A stretch of 64,000 bases of DNA from G963675935 sp963675935 (GCA_963675935.2 CAXXPV010000008.1:62001-126000), one strand, 5' to 3'. Positions 1 to 8,284 are shown, numbered from the stretch's first letter. Made by a program: numbers and translations. Notes: a model not told the origin generated them from the letters alone.

Positions 1-1163
1 ATCCAGCCGTGTTTCATCGTGAGCGACGCGCCCATGTGAACCGTGTGCTGCGAGATCAACGGCGAGGCCACGTTGTACTGGGCCGACTCCGACGAGATCG
101 GATTCTCGTTGAAGCAGTAGCCGCCGCGAACGACCAAGCGCTCGCTGACCTGCCGCTGAACGCCCAGGGCCAGCGACATGATGCTGTTCCAGCCAAGCCC
201 CTTCACCGAGCCGTCGGCGTTGAAGCCGGAATCCTCGAAGCCCGGCGTGTTGGCATAGTCGAAGTACCGCAGATCGAGGCCGATCACCCATCGCTCGAAA
301 CCGGTGTACGACGTTCCGATCGACGCGACCATCGGATAATCGAGGTCGTAGGTGGCGCTGATGGGCACGCCCGACGCGCTGATCGACTTGTAGCGGAACG
401 GCTCGATCCATTGCGGACTGGCCAGTGCGGCGCCGAAATTCCAGCCGGTGTCGCCTTTATAGTAGAGACCGCCTTGGCAGCCGCCGCCCCAAACATACCG
501 GGTGCCGATGCCGGCCGGCCACGCGCCGTCAACCTTGCTGCTCAAAAACAGCGGGTCGGCGTAGAGTTTGCCCATCGTGATGGTTGGCGCGAATCCGAAC
601 GACCAGTGCTCGGTCAATTGGTAGGCCGCGGTCGGAATAATTTGATAGACATCGACGTTGGCCGCGAGTTGCCCCAGGCCGTAAGGCTGCCGCATGAGGA
701 TGGGATTCGACACGCTGGCCGGATAGTTCACCGCCGAGCCGCCGATGGCCATAATGCCCAAGCCGTAGGTCCATTGCGAATCTTCGTCCTTCTGAACGAA
801 GGCCATGCTGGGCGCGGGTACGGTGCCCGCCTCGCCCGAATCGCTGCCCGACATCGCGGGACTTCCCGGTCCGTACGCGCCGGCGGGCACCGACGAGGAC
901 AACTCGGTGGTCGGCAGCACCAAGGCCATGCTGAATGATATTTCGGAGGAGGGCAATCCGGTGATCGATGCGGGATTCCAATGCAAGGCGCCGGCGGCGT
1001 CGAGCGGACAGCCGGTGGCCACGCCGCCCATCGATTCATTGATGGCGCTGGCGCCGCGAAGTGCGATGCCCTGCCCCCAGGCCGGCGAGCTGATGGTCAA
1101 CACCGTAACGAAGAACAGAGCTTTCGCACAACCACATTTCCATAAATTTTTGGATACCTGCAT
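1..1163 (-). CDS. FadL/OMPP1-family outer-membrane transport protein (3' end beyond window)
   Basis: The reverse strand reads open from an ATG at 1163 to the left edge, so the C-terminus is missing. A good ribosome site (GGAGG) lies about 10 bases upstream. The product begins with a basic stretch and a hydrophobic signal peptide (about residues 1-30, ending near SSPAWGQG). It continues with ALRGASAINESMGG and GALHWNPASITGL, the typical N-terminal hatch and first strand of FadL/TodX/OMPP1 proteins, where a Gly-Ala-rich stretch and NPA motif are conserved. Later segments are rich in alternating aromatic and polar residues, as in beta strands (for example VRGGYCFNENPIS). FadL proteins are outer-membrane barrels that let hydrophobic molecules such as long-chain fatty acids or aromatics diffuse in. 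The substrate here is unknown. The gene stands alone on this strand. Long open frames on the opposite strand are shadows. Confidence 0.85.
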   Translation of the reverse strand, partial: MQVSKNLWKCGCAKALFFVTVLTISSPAWGQGIALRGASAINESMGGVATGCPLDAAGALHWNPASITGLPSSEISFSMALVLPTTELSSSVPAGAYGPGSPAMSGSDSGEAGTVPAPSMAFVQKDEDSQWTYGLGIMAIGGSAVNYPASVSNPILMRQPYGLGQLAANVDVYQIIPTAAYQLTEHWSFGFAPTITMGKLYADPLFLSSKVDGAWPAGIGTRYVWGGGCQGGLYYKGDTGWNFGAALASPQWIEPFRYKSISASGVPISATYDLDYPMVASIGTSYTGFERWVIGLDLRYFDYANTPGFEDSGFNADGSVKGLGWNSIMSLALGVQRQVSERLVVRGGYCFNENPISSESAQYNVASPLISQHTVHMGASLTMKHGW

Positions 1164-1455
1164 TATAGGTAATCCTCCCTTTTGGCGGAAAAAAACGCAC
1201 GGGATATACATCGTATATCGGATGTGCGGTTAGAGCCTTCTACACCGGAAGTATCAGGAATTCGGCCGTGTTTTCCACTTGCCGTGGGAGCGTTTGCGAG
1301 GATGGGTAAATCGCGAAAAGATTTCCGGGTCACGGAAGAGTTGGATTACGCAGAATTGTAAAGCAAGGCAGACTTTAACGACGCCGTGGGGTTGTGTTAC
1401 AATGATCCTGTAAACGGTTGCTATTTGCCGCAACAAACCGTAGGATGCTCGAACC
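1164..1455. other. Intergenic region between divergent genes
   Basis: No gene is visible. The left part holds the FadL-gene leader with its GGAGG site. The right part holds the leader of the hypothetical gene starting at 1456. No convincing hairpin or operator was seen. Confidence 0.5.
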
Positions 1456-2349
1456 ATGACAGGTCGCCCTTTCCGTTGGTGGATCGTTCTGTTTCGCGTC
1501 GCCGGCGTCGTTCTCGTCCTTGCCGGGCTGGCGGAGGGCTATTTCTGGTTTTACAAAATGGGGCCATGCCAAAAGTATTCAGACCCGGCGTGGTGTTCCC
1601 GGCATTCGGAATCGGCCCGCTGGAAAGAATTCGAGAAAAGCATTCGACGCGGCGTCTGGACTCACGACACCGGTTTCATGGTCGGCGACTTCGGCGATAA
1701 AGCTTGGGCCGAATGGGTGTTCGATCGGCTCCAGCCCGGCGACGACCTTGGTTGTTTCGGGAAGCATTTCGGTGCTGCACTGACGAGAATAACCAATCAG
1801 GACGCGGGCGATGCGTCGGCTTGGCTTGCGTGGTGGAAAGAAAACAGGCCGAAATCGCAAGAGGACTGGATTCGCGAAGGATTTCGGAAATATGGCCTAG
1901 AGCTGCAAACGCCGCTGACGCGAGCCAATATCGTTGCACTGTTAAAAATGGCCGCGCCGCCTTTGGACAATGAAGAGAGCAAAATACCCAGCTACGTTCG
2001 ATTCAACGCTTTGCGTTGGCTCCGCGATAGCGATTTCGATCCTTTGACGTTCACGTTCAAGGATGTTCCGTCGAAGGACGGCGACGACGTGCTTCGAGGG
2101 CTTGTCTGCTGTGCATATCGAACCGGCCAGAATCCCAAGCAAAACGGATTGGGCGTACTTCGCCTTGGCAAACCGCTTGAAGGCGATTCCTATTCCTGGG
2201 AGATTCCCGAGTTGCTGACATGGCCGTTTCAGATCAAAATCCACGCCAAGATTTTTGCTCCGCTTGGCCTGGGGCTGTTGCTGCTTTGGCTGACATTCCA
2301 GCGAGGGAAAAAGAAGCGGCAAGAAGTGGCTCAATCTATTTTGGAATGA
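1456..2349 (+). CDS. Hypothetical membrane-anchored protein with two terminal TM helices
   Basis: This 297-residue protein belongs to no family I recognise. A hydrophobic helix lies at about residues 8-30 (WWIVLFRVAGVVLVLAGLAEG) and another at about 268-284 (FAPLGLGLLLLWLTF), followed by a basic tail (QRGKKKRQE). The roughly 235 residues between them are soluble and rich in Trp, Asp and Arg, so they probably lie on one side of the membrane. The middle has repeated W-x-x-W and LRWLRDSDFD type stretches that resemble HEAT-like or armadillo-like helices seen in many planctomycete proteins, but this is weak. The start is the ATG at 1456, since the hydrophobic N-terminus begins only here. The gene has no close neighbour on the same strand, and nothing points to its function. 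Confidence 0.7.
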   Translation: MTGRPFRWWIVLFRVAGVVLVLAGLAEGYFWFYKMGPCQKYSDPAWCSRHSESARWKEFEKSIRRGVWTHDTGFMVGDFGDKAWAEWVFDRLQPGDDLGCFGKHFGAALTRITNQDAGDASAWLAWWKENRPKSQEDWIREGFRKYGLELQTPLTRANIVALLKMAAPPLDNEESKIPSYVRFNALRWLRDSDFDPLTFTFKDVPSKDGDDVLRGLVCCAYRTGQNPKQNGLGVLRLGKPLEGDSYSWEIPELLTWPFQIKIHAKIFAPLGLGLLLLWLTFQRGKKKRQEVAQSILE

Positions 2350-2598
2350 TGATTGGCTTGTTTCATCTCCACTGCCGCCGATTCTCGCCGGTTTGAATGA
2401 CGGGATTGCAGTTCAACAAGTTACTTCGTTTCCTGGCATAGCCCAATTTCTCGCCTTGAAAACCACTCCGTTGGGGTGTAGGATGGCGGTTTTCCGGGAC
2501 TCTGCATAACGAGGAAAGCGGAAAGGACCGTGATTTTGGAAAATCGCAAGTTTGTTGACCAACACGACGAGAGACCGAAGAAATAAGGGGCATTGCGG

Positions 2599-3195
2599 AT
2601 GAGCCAAGCGAAAAAGCAATCGAAGCAAGCACTGATTCTCGTCGTGCAAATCGAGCCGCGAATCCTCGTCATTCGGGGACAACGAGTCATTCTCGACGCT
2701 GATCTGGCCGAACTCTACGGAACGACGACCAAGCGACTGAATGAGCAGGTCAAACGAAACTTGGACCGGTTTCCGGCTGACTTTATGTTCCAGATTACTG
2801 TGGAGGAAGCCCGAGCCATGCGGTCACAATTTGTGACCGCATCCGAACCTCTTCAGCCGATGCGGTCGCAAATTGCGACCGCATCCAAACGCAATATCCG
2901 CTATCAGCCAAATGCCTTCACCGAACATGGAGCTTTGATGGCTGCCACCATTTTAAGCACCCCCCGCGCAATTGACGTAAGTGTTTACGTCATCAGGGCT
3001 TTTGTCAGACTGCGGGAGATGCTGTCCACCCACAAGGAACTCGCCCACAAACTTGCCGACCTGGAACAAAGAGTATCCTCGCACGACGAAGCCATCCAGT
3101 CGTTGGTCGCCGCAATCCGGCGGCTGATGCAGCCTCTTCCACCGTCGCCGTCACGCCGGATCGGCTTCCATGTCAAACCGGAGGATGTTCCATGA
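2599..3195 (+). CDS. ORF6N-domain protein (phage antirepressor-like)
   Basis: The protein starts at ATG 2599, though a TTG two codons earlier is possible. Residues of about 15-110 form an ORF6N domain: IEPRILVIRGQRVILDADLA, LAELYGTTTKRLNEQVKRN, FPADFMFQ and later NAFTEHGALMAA are hallmarks. ORF6N is a DNA-binding domain of the KilA-N group, found in phage antirepressors and as lone chromosomal genes. The C-terminus (about 135-170) looks like a coiled coil. Inside the domain lies a 42-base duplication encoding MRSQFVTAS and MRSQIATAS, each unit containing a near-perfect DNA palindrome (see the repeat entry). The stop codon overlaps the start of the histidine kinase (ATGA), so the two may be co-translated. 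Role inferred: DNA-binding regulator, target unknown. Confidence 0.85.
   Translation: MSQAKKQSKQALILVVQIEPRILVIRGQRVILDADLAELYGTTTKRLNEQVKRNLDRFPADFMFQITVEEARAMRSQFVTASEPLQPMRSQIATASKRNIRYQPNAFTEHGALMAATILSTPRAIDVSVYVIRAFVRLREMLSTHKELAHKLADLEQRVSSHDEAIQSLVAAIRRLMQPLPPSPSRRIGFHVKPEDVP
2818..2884. repeat. Two tandem palindromes inside the ORF6N gene
   Basis: Positions 2818-2842 and 2860-2884 each hold 12-base inverted arms around one central base (arms ATGCGGTCACAA and ATGCGGTCGCAA). The copies are 42 bases (14 codons) apart and in frame, adding the peptide MRSQxxTAS twice. The third-position differences between copies keep each palindrome intact, because the changes are compensated on both arms (TCA/TGA against TCG/CGA). 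Confidence 0.85.
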
Positions 3196-4475
3196 AACTT
3201 CCTCCCGAAGGCGCCCGATGGCTGGTCTCGCTGCGATGGCTGGCCTGCGCGGCCGTGTTCGCCGCCACGTGGCTCACGTCGTCCGTGTTGCATATCGTGG
3301 CCTATCCCGCGCCGCTCTACCTCATCGCCTCGGCCATGGTCGGCTACAACCTGTTGTTCTATCTGGCCCAACGCCGGACGGCCGTGGGCGGCGGAAACGT
3401 CGATCGAAACATCTTCCTGCAAATCGCGTTCGACCTGATCGCCCTGACCCTGCTGCTCTACTACGCCGGATTGCCGCAAAATCCGTTCCTGTTCTATTTC
3501 GTGTTCCACATGATTATCGCGGGCATGTATCTGCGGGGCGGCGCGCCGTATCTCATCGCCGCTTTGGCCACCGTGATGGTCGGCGGCACGATGCTTTTCG
3601 AGTATTGGCAGTGGATTCCGTTGCATCCGCTGCGGTTTCCCGCGTCGCCGGCCGAGCCGCTGCCGCTCGACCGGCTCGAATTGCTCGGCCTGTTCACGGC
3701 CTTCACCAGCTCGGTGTGGATGGCCGTCTATTTCACCACGTCGATCCGCCGCTACGTCGATCGCGCGCACGCCGAAATTCGCCAGAAGGAAAAGATGCTG
3801 GGCATCGGCCAGTTGGTGGCCGGCATCGCCCATCAAATCGCTAATCCGTTGGACGGCGTGCAGAATTGTCTTCGGCGGATCGGCGAGCGCGTGAAGGACG
3901 ACGCCCATCTGACCGAGTACGTGCAAATGATGGGCGAGGCGCTCGATCGGATCGAACGGACGGCGAAGCGGGTGCAGGCGTTCGCCCGGCCGCGAGGCAT
4001 CACCCTGCAAAGCACCGACGTGAATCAGGCGATCGACGCCACGCTGGAAATGCTCGGCGCGAGCCACGGGCGGAACGTCCGCATCGAGAAGGAACTCGGC
4101 GCCGTCGCCCCGGTGCAGGGCGATCCCTACACGTTGCAGGAGGTGCTGTTCAATCTCTGCACGAACGCCTTGAATGCGATGCCCCGCGGCGGCAAGCTCA
4201 CCCTGCGAAGCTACGCCCTGGGCAGCAAAGACGAAGACCAGATGGGCTCAGTGGCAATCGACGTGAGCGACACGGGCGTGGGCATTCCCCGCGTCGATTT
4301 GGAGCGGATTTTCGAGCCGTTTTTCACCACCCGGGCCGACTCCGGCGGTACCGGCCTCGGCCTGGGCTTGTGCCGGATGTTGATCGCCGAGATGGGCGGT
4401 CGCATCGAGGTCCGCAGCGCACTGGGCCAAGGCGCCACGTTCACCGTCGTGTTGAACCGGGAGAAAAGGAGCTAA
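3192..4475 (+). CDS. Membrane sensor histidine kinase
   Basis: This 427-residue kinase has about five or six membrane helices in residues 10-185 (for example 14-35, 41-58, 75-92, 98-115, 118-136, 163-182) and no large extracytoplasmic domain. A dimerisation/phosphoacceptor helix follows. His214 in IAHQIANPL is the likely phosphorylated residue. The usual Glu after the His is a Gln. The ATPase domain has an N box (VLFNLCTNALNAM), a G1 box (DTGVGIP), an F box (FEPFFTT) and a G2 box (GTGLGLGL). It starts within the stop codon of the ORF6N gene. No response regulator gene is adjacent, so its partner is elsewhere or may be indirect. The last ~110 residues are duplicated at 6239-6575 with an identical protein sequence up to the final two residues. 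Confidence 0.92.
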   Translation: MKLPPEGARWLVSLRWLACAAVFAATWLTSSVLHIVAYPAPLYLIASAMVGYNLLFYLAQRRTAVGGGNVDRNIFLQIAFDLIALTLLLYYAGLPQNPFLFYFVFHMIIAGMYLRGGAPYLIAALATVMVGGTMLFEYWQWIPLHPLRFPASPAEPLPLDRLELLGLFTAFTSSVWMAVYFTTSIRRYVDRAHAEIRQKEKMLGIGQLVAGIAHQIANPLDGVQNCLRRIGERVKDDAHLTEYVQMMGEALDRIERTAKRVQAFARPRGITLQSTDVNQAIDATLEMLGASHGRNVRIEKELGAVAPVQGDPYTLQEVLFNLCTNALNAMPRGGKLTLRSYALGSKDEDQMGSVAIDVSDTGVGIPRVDLERIFEPFFTTRADSGGTGLGLGLCRMLIAEMGGRIEVRSALGQGATFTVVLNREKRS

Positions 4476-4505
4476 GAGCACTTCGCATCCATGCACGCCG
4501 CGCTC

Positions 4506-4571
4506 GTCATTCTGAGCGCAGCGAAGAATCTCCATGACACCGAGAAGATTCTTCGCTGCGATCAAAATGAC
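4506..4571. repeat. Palindromic repeat, CTGAGCGCAGCG family, copy 1
   Basis: The inverted arms read GTCATTCTGAGCGCAGCGAA on the left and an imperfect complement ending in AAAATGAC on the right. The element lies between the kinase gene and the toxin-antitoxin pair. Related copies occur at 36364-36569 (interrupted), 41462-41546 and 50274-50348. Confidence 0.85.
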
Positions 4572-4673
4572 TGGCCGCAGGATTTTAGGCACAACCACCC
4601 GGAGACGCGGATGGCGTTGGAGCCCACGCAGAAGTACAATGAAAAGGGCCGATCCAAAGCAAGGGAGAAATCC

Positions 4674-4910
4674 ATGACGAGTTTATCCATCCAAGAGGCG
4701 CAGGCGAATTTGCCCGATCTGGTTCACGGTCTGACTTTAGGCGATGAGGTGGTTATCGTCGAGAACGACCGGGCGGTGGCTCGAATCGTTTCCGCGGTCG
4801 AACATCCGAAACGGCCGCCACGGCGTCCGGGCACATTGCGGGGCACGGTTCTTTACATGGCCCAGGACTTTGACGCCCCGCTGGAAGATTTCAAGGAGTA
4901 CATGGAATGA
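4674..4910 (+). CDS. Phd/YefM-type antitoxin
   Basis: This 78-residue protein begins MTSLSIQEAQANLPDLVHG, then GDEVVIVENDRAVARIV. That is the pattern of the Phd/YefM antitoxin fold, in which the N-terminal part binds the operator DNA and dimerises. The C-terminal tail (DAPLEDFKEYME) is acidic and matches the toxin-binding tail in Phd/VapB-type antitoxins paired with PIN toxins. An upstream frame extension is open, but the ATG at 4674 is preceded by AGGGAG at a suitable distance, so I chose it. The stop codon overlaps the toxin start (ATGA), which is standard for these modules and lets the antitoxin be made first. The pair is probably autoregulated at the region just upstream. Confidence 0.88.
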   Translation: MTSLSIQEAQANLPDLVHGLTLGDEVVIVENDRAVARIVSAVEHPKRPPRRPGTLRGTVLYMAQDFDAPLEDFKEYME

Positions 4911-5305
4911 GGTTATTGCTCGATAGCCACGCCTTGATCTGGTATGTCGATCAAGATCATCTGCTTAGCGCGTCCGCCCATGCCGCGATCACCGACCCGG
5001 CCAACGATCTGCTCTTGAGCGCGGGTACGATTTGGGAGATTAGCATCAAGGTGGGATTGAATAAGCTGTCGCTGTCGATGCCGTACCGAGAGTGGATGAA
5101 CAAGGCCATCGCCGATCTTGGGCTGGCGCTGTTGCCAATCAGTGTCGAGTACGCCGATGCTCAAGCGAAGCTGCCCCGACATCACGGCGACCCGTTTGAT
5201 CGGTTGCTCGCCGCGCAGGCACGGGTCGAGAACATTCCTCTGGTGAGTTCCGATTCGGTTTTCGATCAGTATGGACTGACGCGGATTTGGAATGCGGTTC
5301 GATAA
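4907..5305 (+). CDS. PIN-domain toxin (VapC-like ribonuclease)
   Basis: This 132-residue protein is the usual size for a VapC-like toxin. The acidic residues that hold the metal ion in PIN nucleases are all visible: Asp6 (LLLDSHALIW), Glu44 (GTIWEISIK), Asp95/Asp98 (HHGDPFDRLLAAQA) and Asp116 (LVSSDSVFDQY). LDTHALLW-like N-termini with DPFDRLL are typical of the subgroup paired with Phd antitoxins. It is predicted to cleave RNA when free of antitoxin. The module lies between the kinase gene and the extra copy of the kinase ATPase domain, so it may have arrived together with the segment that separates them. Confidence 0.92.
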   Translation: MRLLLDSHALIWYVDQDHLLSASAHAAITDPANDLLLSAGTIWEISIKVGLNKLSLSMPYREWMNKAIADLGLALLPISVEYADAQAKLPRHHGDPFDRLLAAQARVENIPLVSSDSVFDQYGLTRIWNAVR

Positions 5306-5323
5306 AGAATAAAGGCGCATAAG

Positions 5324-6124
5324 ATGAGAATGGAATCGTTTCTGATCGGAGTCTTGGCAACATTATTCGCGTGCGCATGCCTGAACGCAGAAGACGAAAC
5401 CGGCTATCAATTTGGCAAAGACAAGTTGATGTACGCTTGCCCCTCCAATTCATCGAGTGTCGAACGGACTCAACAACCCAAAAAGAGCGATGATTTAGGG
5501 AAAGGAGGCCAGAGAATTCAAACGGCGGCTCTGCCAATCGGCAAAGAAGTGACCCTTTATAGACGGCCATTTCTTGGATTGGTGGCGGAATCGGGTGGTC
5601 AAACCAAGCGTCTATCTTGGGAGAATGCCGGCGAATACTTGACAAAGATACATGACTCAAAACAAATGGAATCCCTGCTTTTGCTTTTTCACGACGACTT
5701 GAAGAAAACGAGAATTGGGATTGCTGGAATTTCAGACATCTATTCACAAGTACGTTCTCAGAAAGAATCGCGGCCGTTTACAATTGTTGATGAGCAGATT
5801 GAAAAGCCTACAATTGAGCGTTTCATTCTTGATCGCGACGGGATGTGGCTTGCTCATTTTTTATGTGTCGAAAATGCCTCGGTCATCGAGTACAAATATG
5901 TTGTATCCGATAAACATAAGGTGGCTCGCCTCAGACTCGCCATCATACGAGGCCCTGAAAACCCCAGCGGCAACGGGGAGTTTCAAGCACCTGATGAATG
6001 GCCTGCCGAGAAGCAACAGCGATGGAAAGAATTTAGACGATGCCGCGATTATCTTATGTCTCAAACGATAAAGAATAAGAAGACGGAAAAAGGAAATCAT
6101 CTCAATTCCCGAGACCGAGAATGA
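5324..6124 (+). CDS. Hypothetical secreted protein
   Basis: The 266-residue product starts at ATG 5324 (or 5330) 18 bases after the toxin stop. Residues 1-23 form a signal peptide (FLIGVLATLFACACLNAE). The cysteine in ACLNA could also be read as a weak lipobox. The rest is hydrophilic, with a charged C-terminal tail (QTIKNKKTEKGNH). Base composition is clearly lower in GC than in the flanking kinase gene, hinting at a different origin. I do not recognise a family. Its position just behind a toxin-antitoxin pair may mean it is cargo rather than part of the module. Confidence 0.6.
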   Translation: MRMESFLIGVLATLFACACLNAEDETGYQFGKDKLMYACPSNSSSVERTQQPKKSDDLGKGGQRIQTAALPIGKEVTLYRRPFLGLVAESGGQTKRLSWENAGEYLTKIHDSKQMESLLLLFHDDLKKTRIGIAGISDIYSQVRSQKESRPFTIVDEQIEKPTIERFILDRDGMWLAHFLCVENASVIEYKYVVSDKHKVARLRLAIIRGPENPSGNGEFQAPDEWPAEKQQRWKEFRRCRDYLMSQTIKNKKTEKGNHLNSRDRE

Positions 6125-6167
6125 CGAATCGCTGGACCTTTTCTACTTTATTCTTCAGGTGAGATTT

Positions 6168-6229
6168 GGGGGCAGTGCGCACTTAGTCATTAACGCAATT
6201 CGACTGTTGACTAAGTGCGATCTGCCCCC
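6168..6229. repeat. Inverted repeat (REP/MITE-like) next to the kinase-domain fragment
   Basis: The arms 6168-6189 and 6208-6229 (22 bases, 20 pairing) read GGGGGCAGTGCGCACTTAGT on the left. The loop is 18 bases. The element ends about 10 bases before the duplicated kinase sequence begins, so it marks the junction. Confidence 0.85.
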
Positions 6230-6238
6230 AATTCCCCC

Positions 6239-6575
6239 GGAGGTGCTGTTCAATCTCTGCACGAACGCCTTGAACGCGATGCCCCGCGGCGGCAAGCTCA
6301 CCCTGCGAAGCTACGCGCTGGGCAGCAAAGACGAAGACCAGATGGGCTCCGTCGCGATCGACGTGAGCGACACGGGCGTGGGCATTCCCCGCGTCGATTT
6401 GGAGCGGATTTTCGAACCGTTTTTCACCACCCGGGCCGACTCCGGCGGCACCGGCCTCGGCCTGGGCTTGTGCCGGATGTTGATCGCCGAGATGGGCGGC
6501 CGCATCGAGGTCCGCAGCGCGCTGGGCCAAGGCGCCACGTTCACCGTCGTGTTGAACCGGGAGAAAAAGGGATAG
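6239..6575 (+). pseudogene. Truncated second copy of the histidine-kinase ATPase domain
   Basis: Bases 6239-6566 match 4139-4466 with nine differences, all at third codon positions and all silent. The encoded protein is therefore identical over the N, G1, F and G2 boxes and differs only in the last two residues (KG instead of RS). The fragment has no membrane region and no phosphoacceptor histidine. An open frame runs into it from 6159 through the inverted repeat, but no plausible ribosome site was seen. It could be a relic, or it could be the original 3' end of the kinase gene displaced by a 2.1-kb insertion. Function as a free ATPase domain cannot be excluded but seems unlikely. Confidence 0.85.
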
Positions 6576-6647
6576 GACTCGAAAATACCCGAGGCTGACA
6601 TGGCAGGTTGGCAATCTACCCCACGTAAAAATCCGACAATGCCGCTC

Positions 6648-8051
6648 CTACTCGCGCAGCCAAGCCTCGCCGATCTCTTCCAGGGTCTTGTCTTTTGTTT
6701 CGGGCAGCATCCGCCATACGAACAAAGAGCACGTCAGGCAAACGACCGCGAAGATCAAAAACATGCTGCCTGGATGGCCGTAACGGTCTTGAAACCAGTC
6801 CTTCATGACAGGGAAAGCGTATGTGATGATGAAGGACGAGGCGAACATCGCACAGGTGGCGATCGACATGGCCTTGCCGCGGACGCGGTTGGGAAAGATT
6901 TCGGAAAGAACCACCCAACTCAACGGCGCCAGCGTCAAGGTGAACGCCCCGGTTGGGATAAACATGGCCGCCAAAGCCAGTTTCGTGGAATAGCCGTACT
7001 GGAAGATGGCCACGTAGGCCAGGAACATGAGTACGTGGCCAATCGCCATGGCGATTGTGCCCCAGATCAGGATCGGCCGACGGCCGAAAGTGCGAGTAAC
7101 CCAGAATGCGATGATTGTGCAGGCAAATATCCCCAGATCGATGTAAACGCTGTTCAAGATGGCTTCGGGGGCATCGGGGTTTCCGGCGGCGAGAAACAGC
7201 GAGGGCGTGTACAATAGGATCATGTTGACGCCGTTGATCTGCGAAAAGACCATGAGGAGGATGCCGATAATCAGGGCCAGTCGCAGACCGGGACGCAACA
7301 ACTCGTGAAACCCGTCGGATTCTTCGCCCAACTCGGCTTGAATCTCCCGTATCTCCTCTTCCGCCCGCGATGAACCGTTGATTTTCGTCAGCACCCCCAG
7401 GGCTTTGGCATGTTGGCCCACGGCTGCCAGCCAGCGAGGACTTTCCGGCACCAGCAACAACCCGACCATCAGACAGAACACCGGCACGCCTTGCGTGGCG
7501 AACATCCAACGCCAGTGCCCGCCGCCGAAGGAAAGCAAATAGGCCACGTAGACCGAGAGGGTCAATCCTATGACGATGGCCAATTGGTTGACGACGACCA
7601 GCCGCCCGCGGAGGTGTGCGGGGGCGATTTCGGCGATGTACATGGGCGAGACGGTCGAGGCCAATCCAACACCCATGCCGCCAACGAATCTCCAAACCAT
7701 CAGCGTCCACACGCTTCCAGCCACCGCGCAGCCGATTGTGGAGAGCAAGAACAGGACGGCGGAGAAAATCAAGGTCGAGCGGCGTCCGAATCTATCGGCG
7801 GTCCAAACGCCCGCCAGCGGACCGAACGGGCAACCAAGGATTGCGCTGCCCATCACCACGCCTTTCCAGCCGGCGCTCAGGAGGAACTCCTTCTCAAGAA
7901 AGATGATGGCCCCGGACATCAACGATAGATCGTAGCCGAACAAAAATCCGCCGACGGCGGCGACCATCACGATCGCATACAGGTAGACGCGATTGGCGCC
8001 CTTCTCCGATTGCACTCGGCCGTTTTCGTGGTTGTCGATGGTCGTCATCAT
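6648..8051 (-). CDS. MFS sugar:H+ symporter (sugar porter family)
   Basis: This 467-residue protein has 12 predicted membrane helices and the signatures of the XylE/GLUT-like sugar porter family. GFLFGYDLSLMSGA sits in helix 1, DRFGRRSTL in the 2-3 loop, a PESPRWL motif closes helix 6, and GRRPIL is in the 8-9 loop. PETKDKTLEEI at the C-terminus is the typical PETKG-like end. The start is the ATG at 8051 (a second Met follows directly). The frame is open further upstream, but that part is basic and not membrane-like. It is divergent from the isomerase-like gene at 8285 and lies beside XylR, so it probably imports the monosaccharide produced by the glycosidases, such as xylose or a deoxysugar. 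It acts in the inner membrane. Confidence 0.93.
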   Translation of the reverse strand: MMTTIDNHENGRVQSEKGANRVYLYAIVMVAAVGGFLFGYDLSLMSGAIIFLEKEFLLSAGWKGVVMGSAILGCPFGPLAGVWTADRFGRRSTLIFSAVLFLLSTIGCAVAGSVWTLMVWRFVGGMGVGLASTVSPMYIAEIAPAHLRGRLVVVNQLAIVIGLTLSVYVAYLLSFGGGHWRWMFATQGVPVFCLMVGLLLVPESPRWLAAVGQHAKALGVLTKINGSSRAEEEIREIQAELGEESDGFHELLRPGLRLALIIGILLMVFSQINGVNMILLYTPSLFLAAGNPDAPEAILNSVYIDLGIFACTIIAFWVTRTFGRRPILIWGTIAMAIGHVLMFLAYVAIFQYGYSTKLALAAMFIPTGAFTLTLAPLSWVVLSEIFPNRVRGKAMSIATCAMFASSFIITYAFPVMKDWFQDRYGHPGSMFLIFAVVCLTCSLFVWRMLPETKDKTLEEIGEAWLRE

Positions 8052-8284
8052 GGGCACTCGATTTCGGTGTGTTGTTGGGTTCGCGTTACGGCGGACATTG
8101 ATATGCCTTGCGCGGCCGGAAACGGCACGTATTCTGCGGAGGTAAAAAAAGGATCGCTTCATGCCGCGTGAAGTATATATTCTGTCAATTCCTTGGCGAT
8201 ACCGAAAGCCCTCGGTCATCCATGCAACTTTTTCGGCAATCTGCGCAATTGCCGATTATTTCGACTGGTGATAATGTGGATGGC
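8052..8284. promoter_or_regulatory. Divergent promoter region, MFS porter / isomerase-like gene
   Basis: The 233 bases separate the - strand porter gene from the + strand isomerase-like gene, so both promoters must lie here unless transcripts come from farther away. It contains an AT-rich stretch (GTATATATTCTGTCAATT near 8170). No clear operator was identified. Confidence 0.4.

Noticed and set aside
9..938. Long open frame on the + strand opposite the FadL gene
   Set aside because: The opposite strand encodes a clear FadL-type barrel with signal peptide and ribosome site. The + frame is rich in Arg, His and Gly, as expected for a shadow in high-GC DNA.
2985..4067. 360-codon open frame on the - strand across the ORF6N and kinase genes
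   Set aside because: It is antisense to two genes with clear domains, and its composition (Arg, His, Gln-rich, no motif) is typical of a shadow frame.
6159..6238. Start of a real small kinase gene before the ATPase fragment
   Set aside because: The added 27 codons run through an inverted repeat, and no ribosome site is visible. I treat only the homologous part as a gene remnant.
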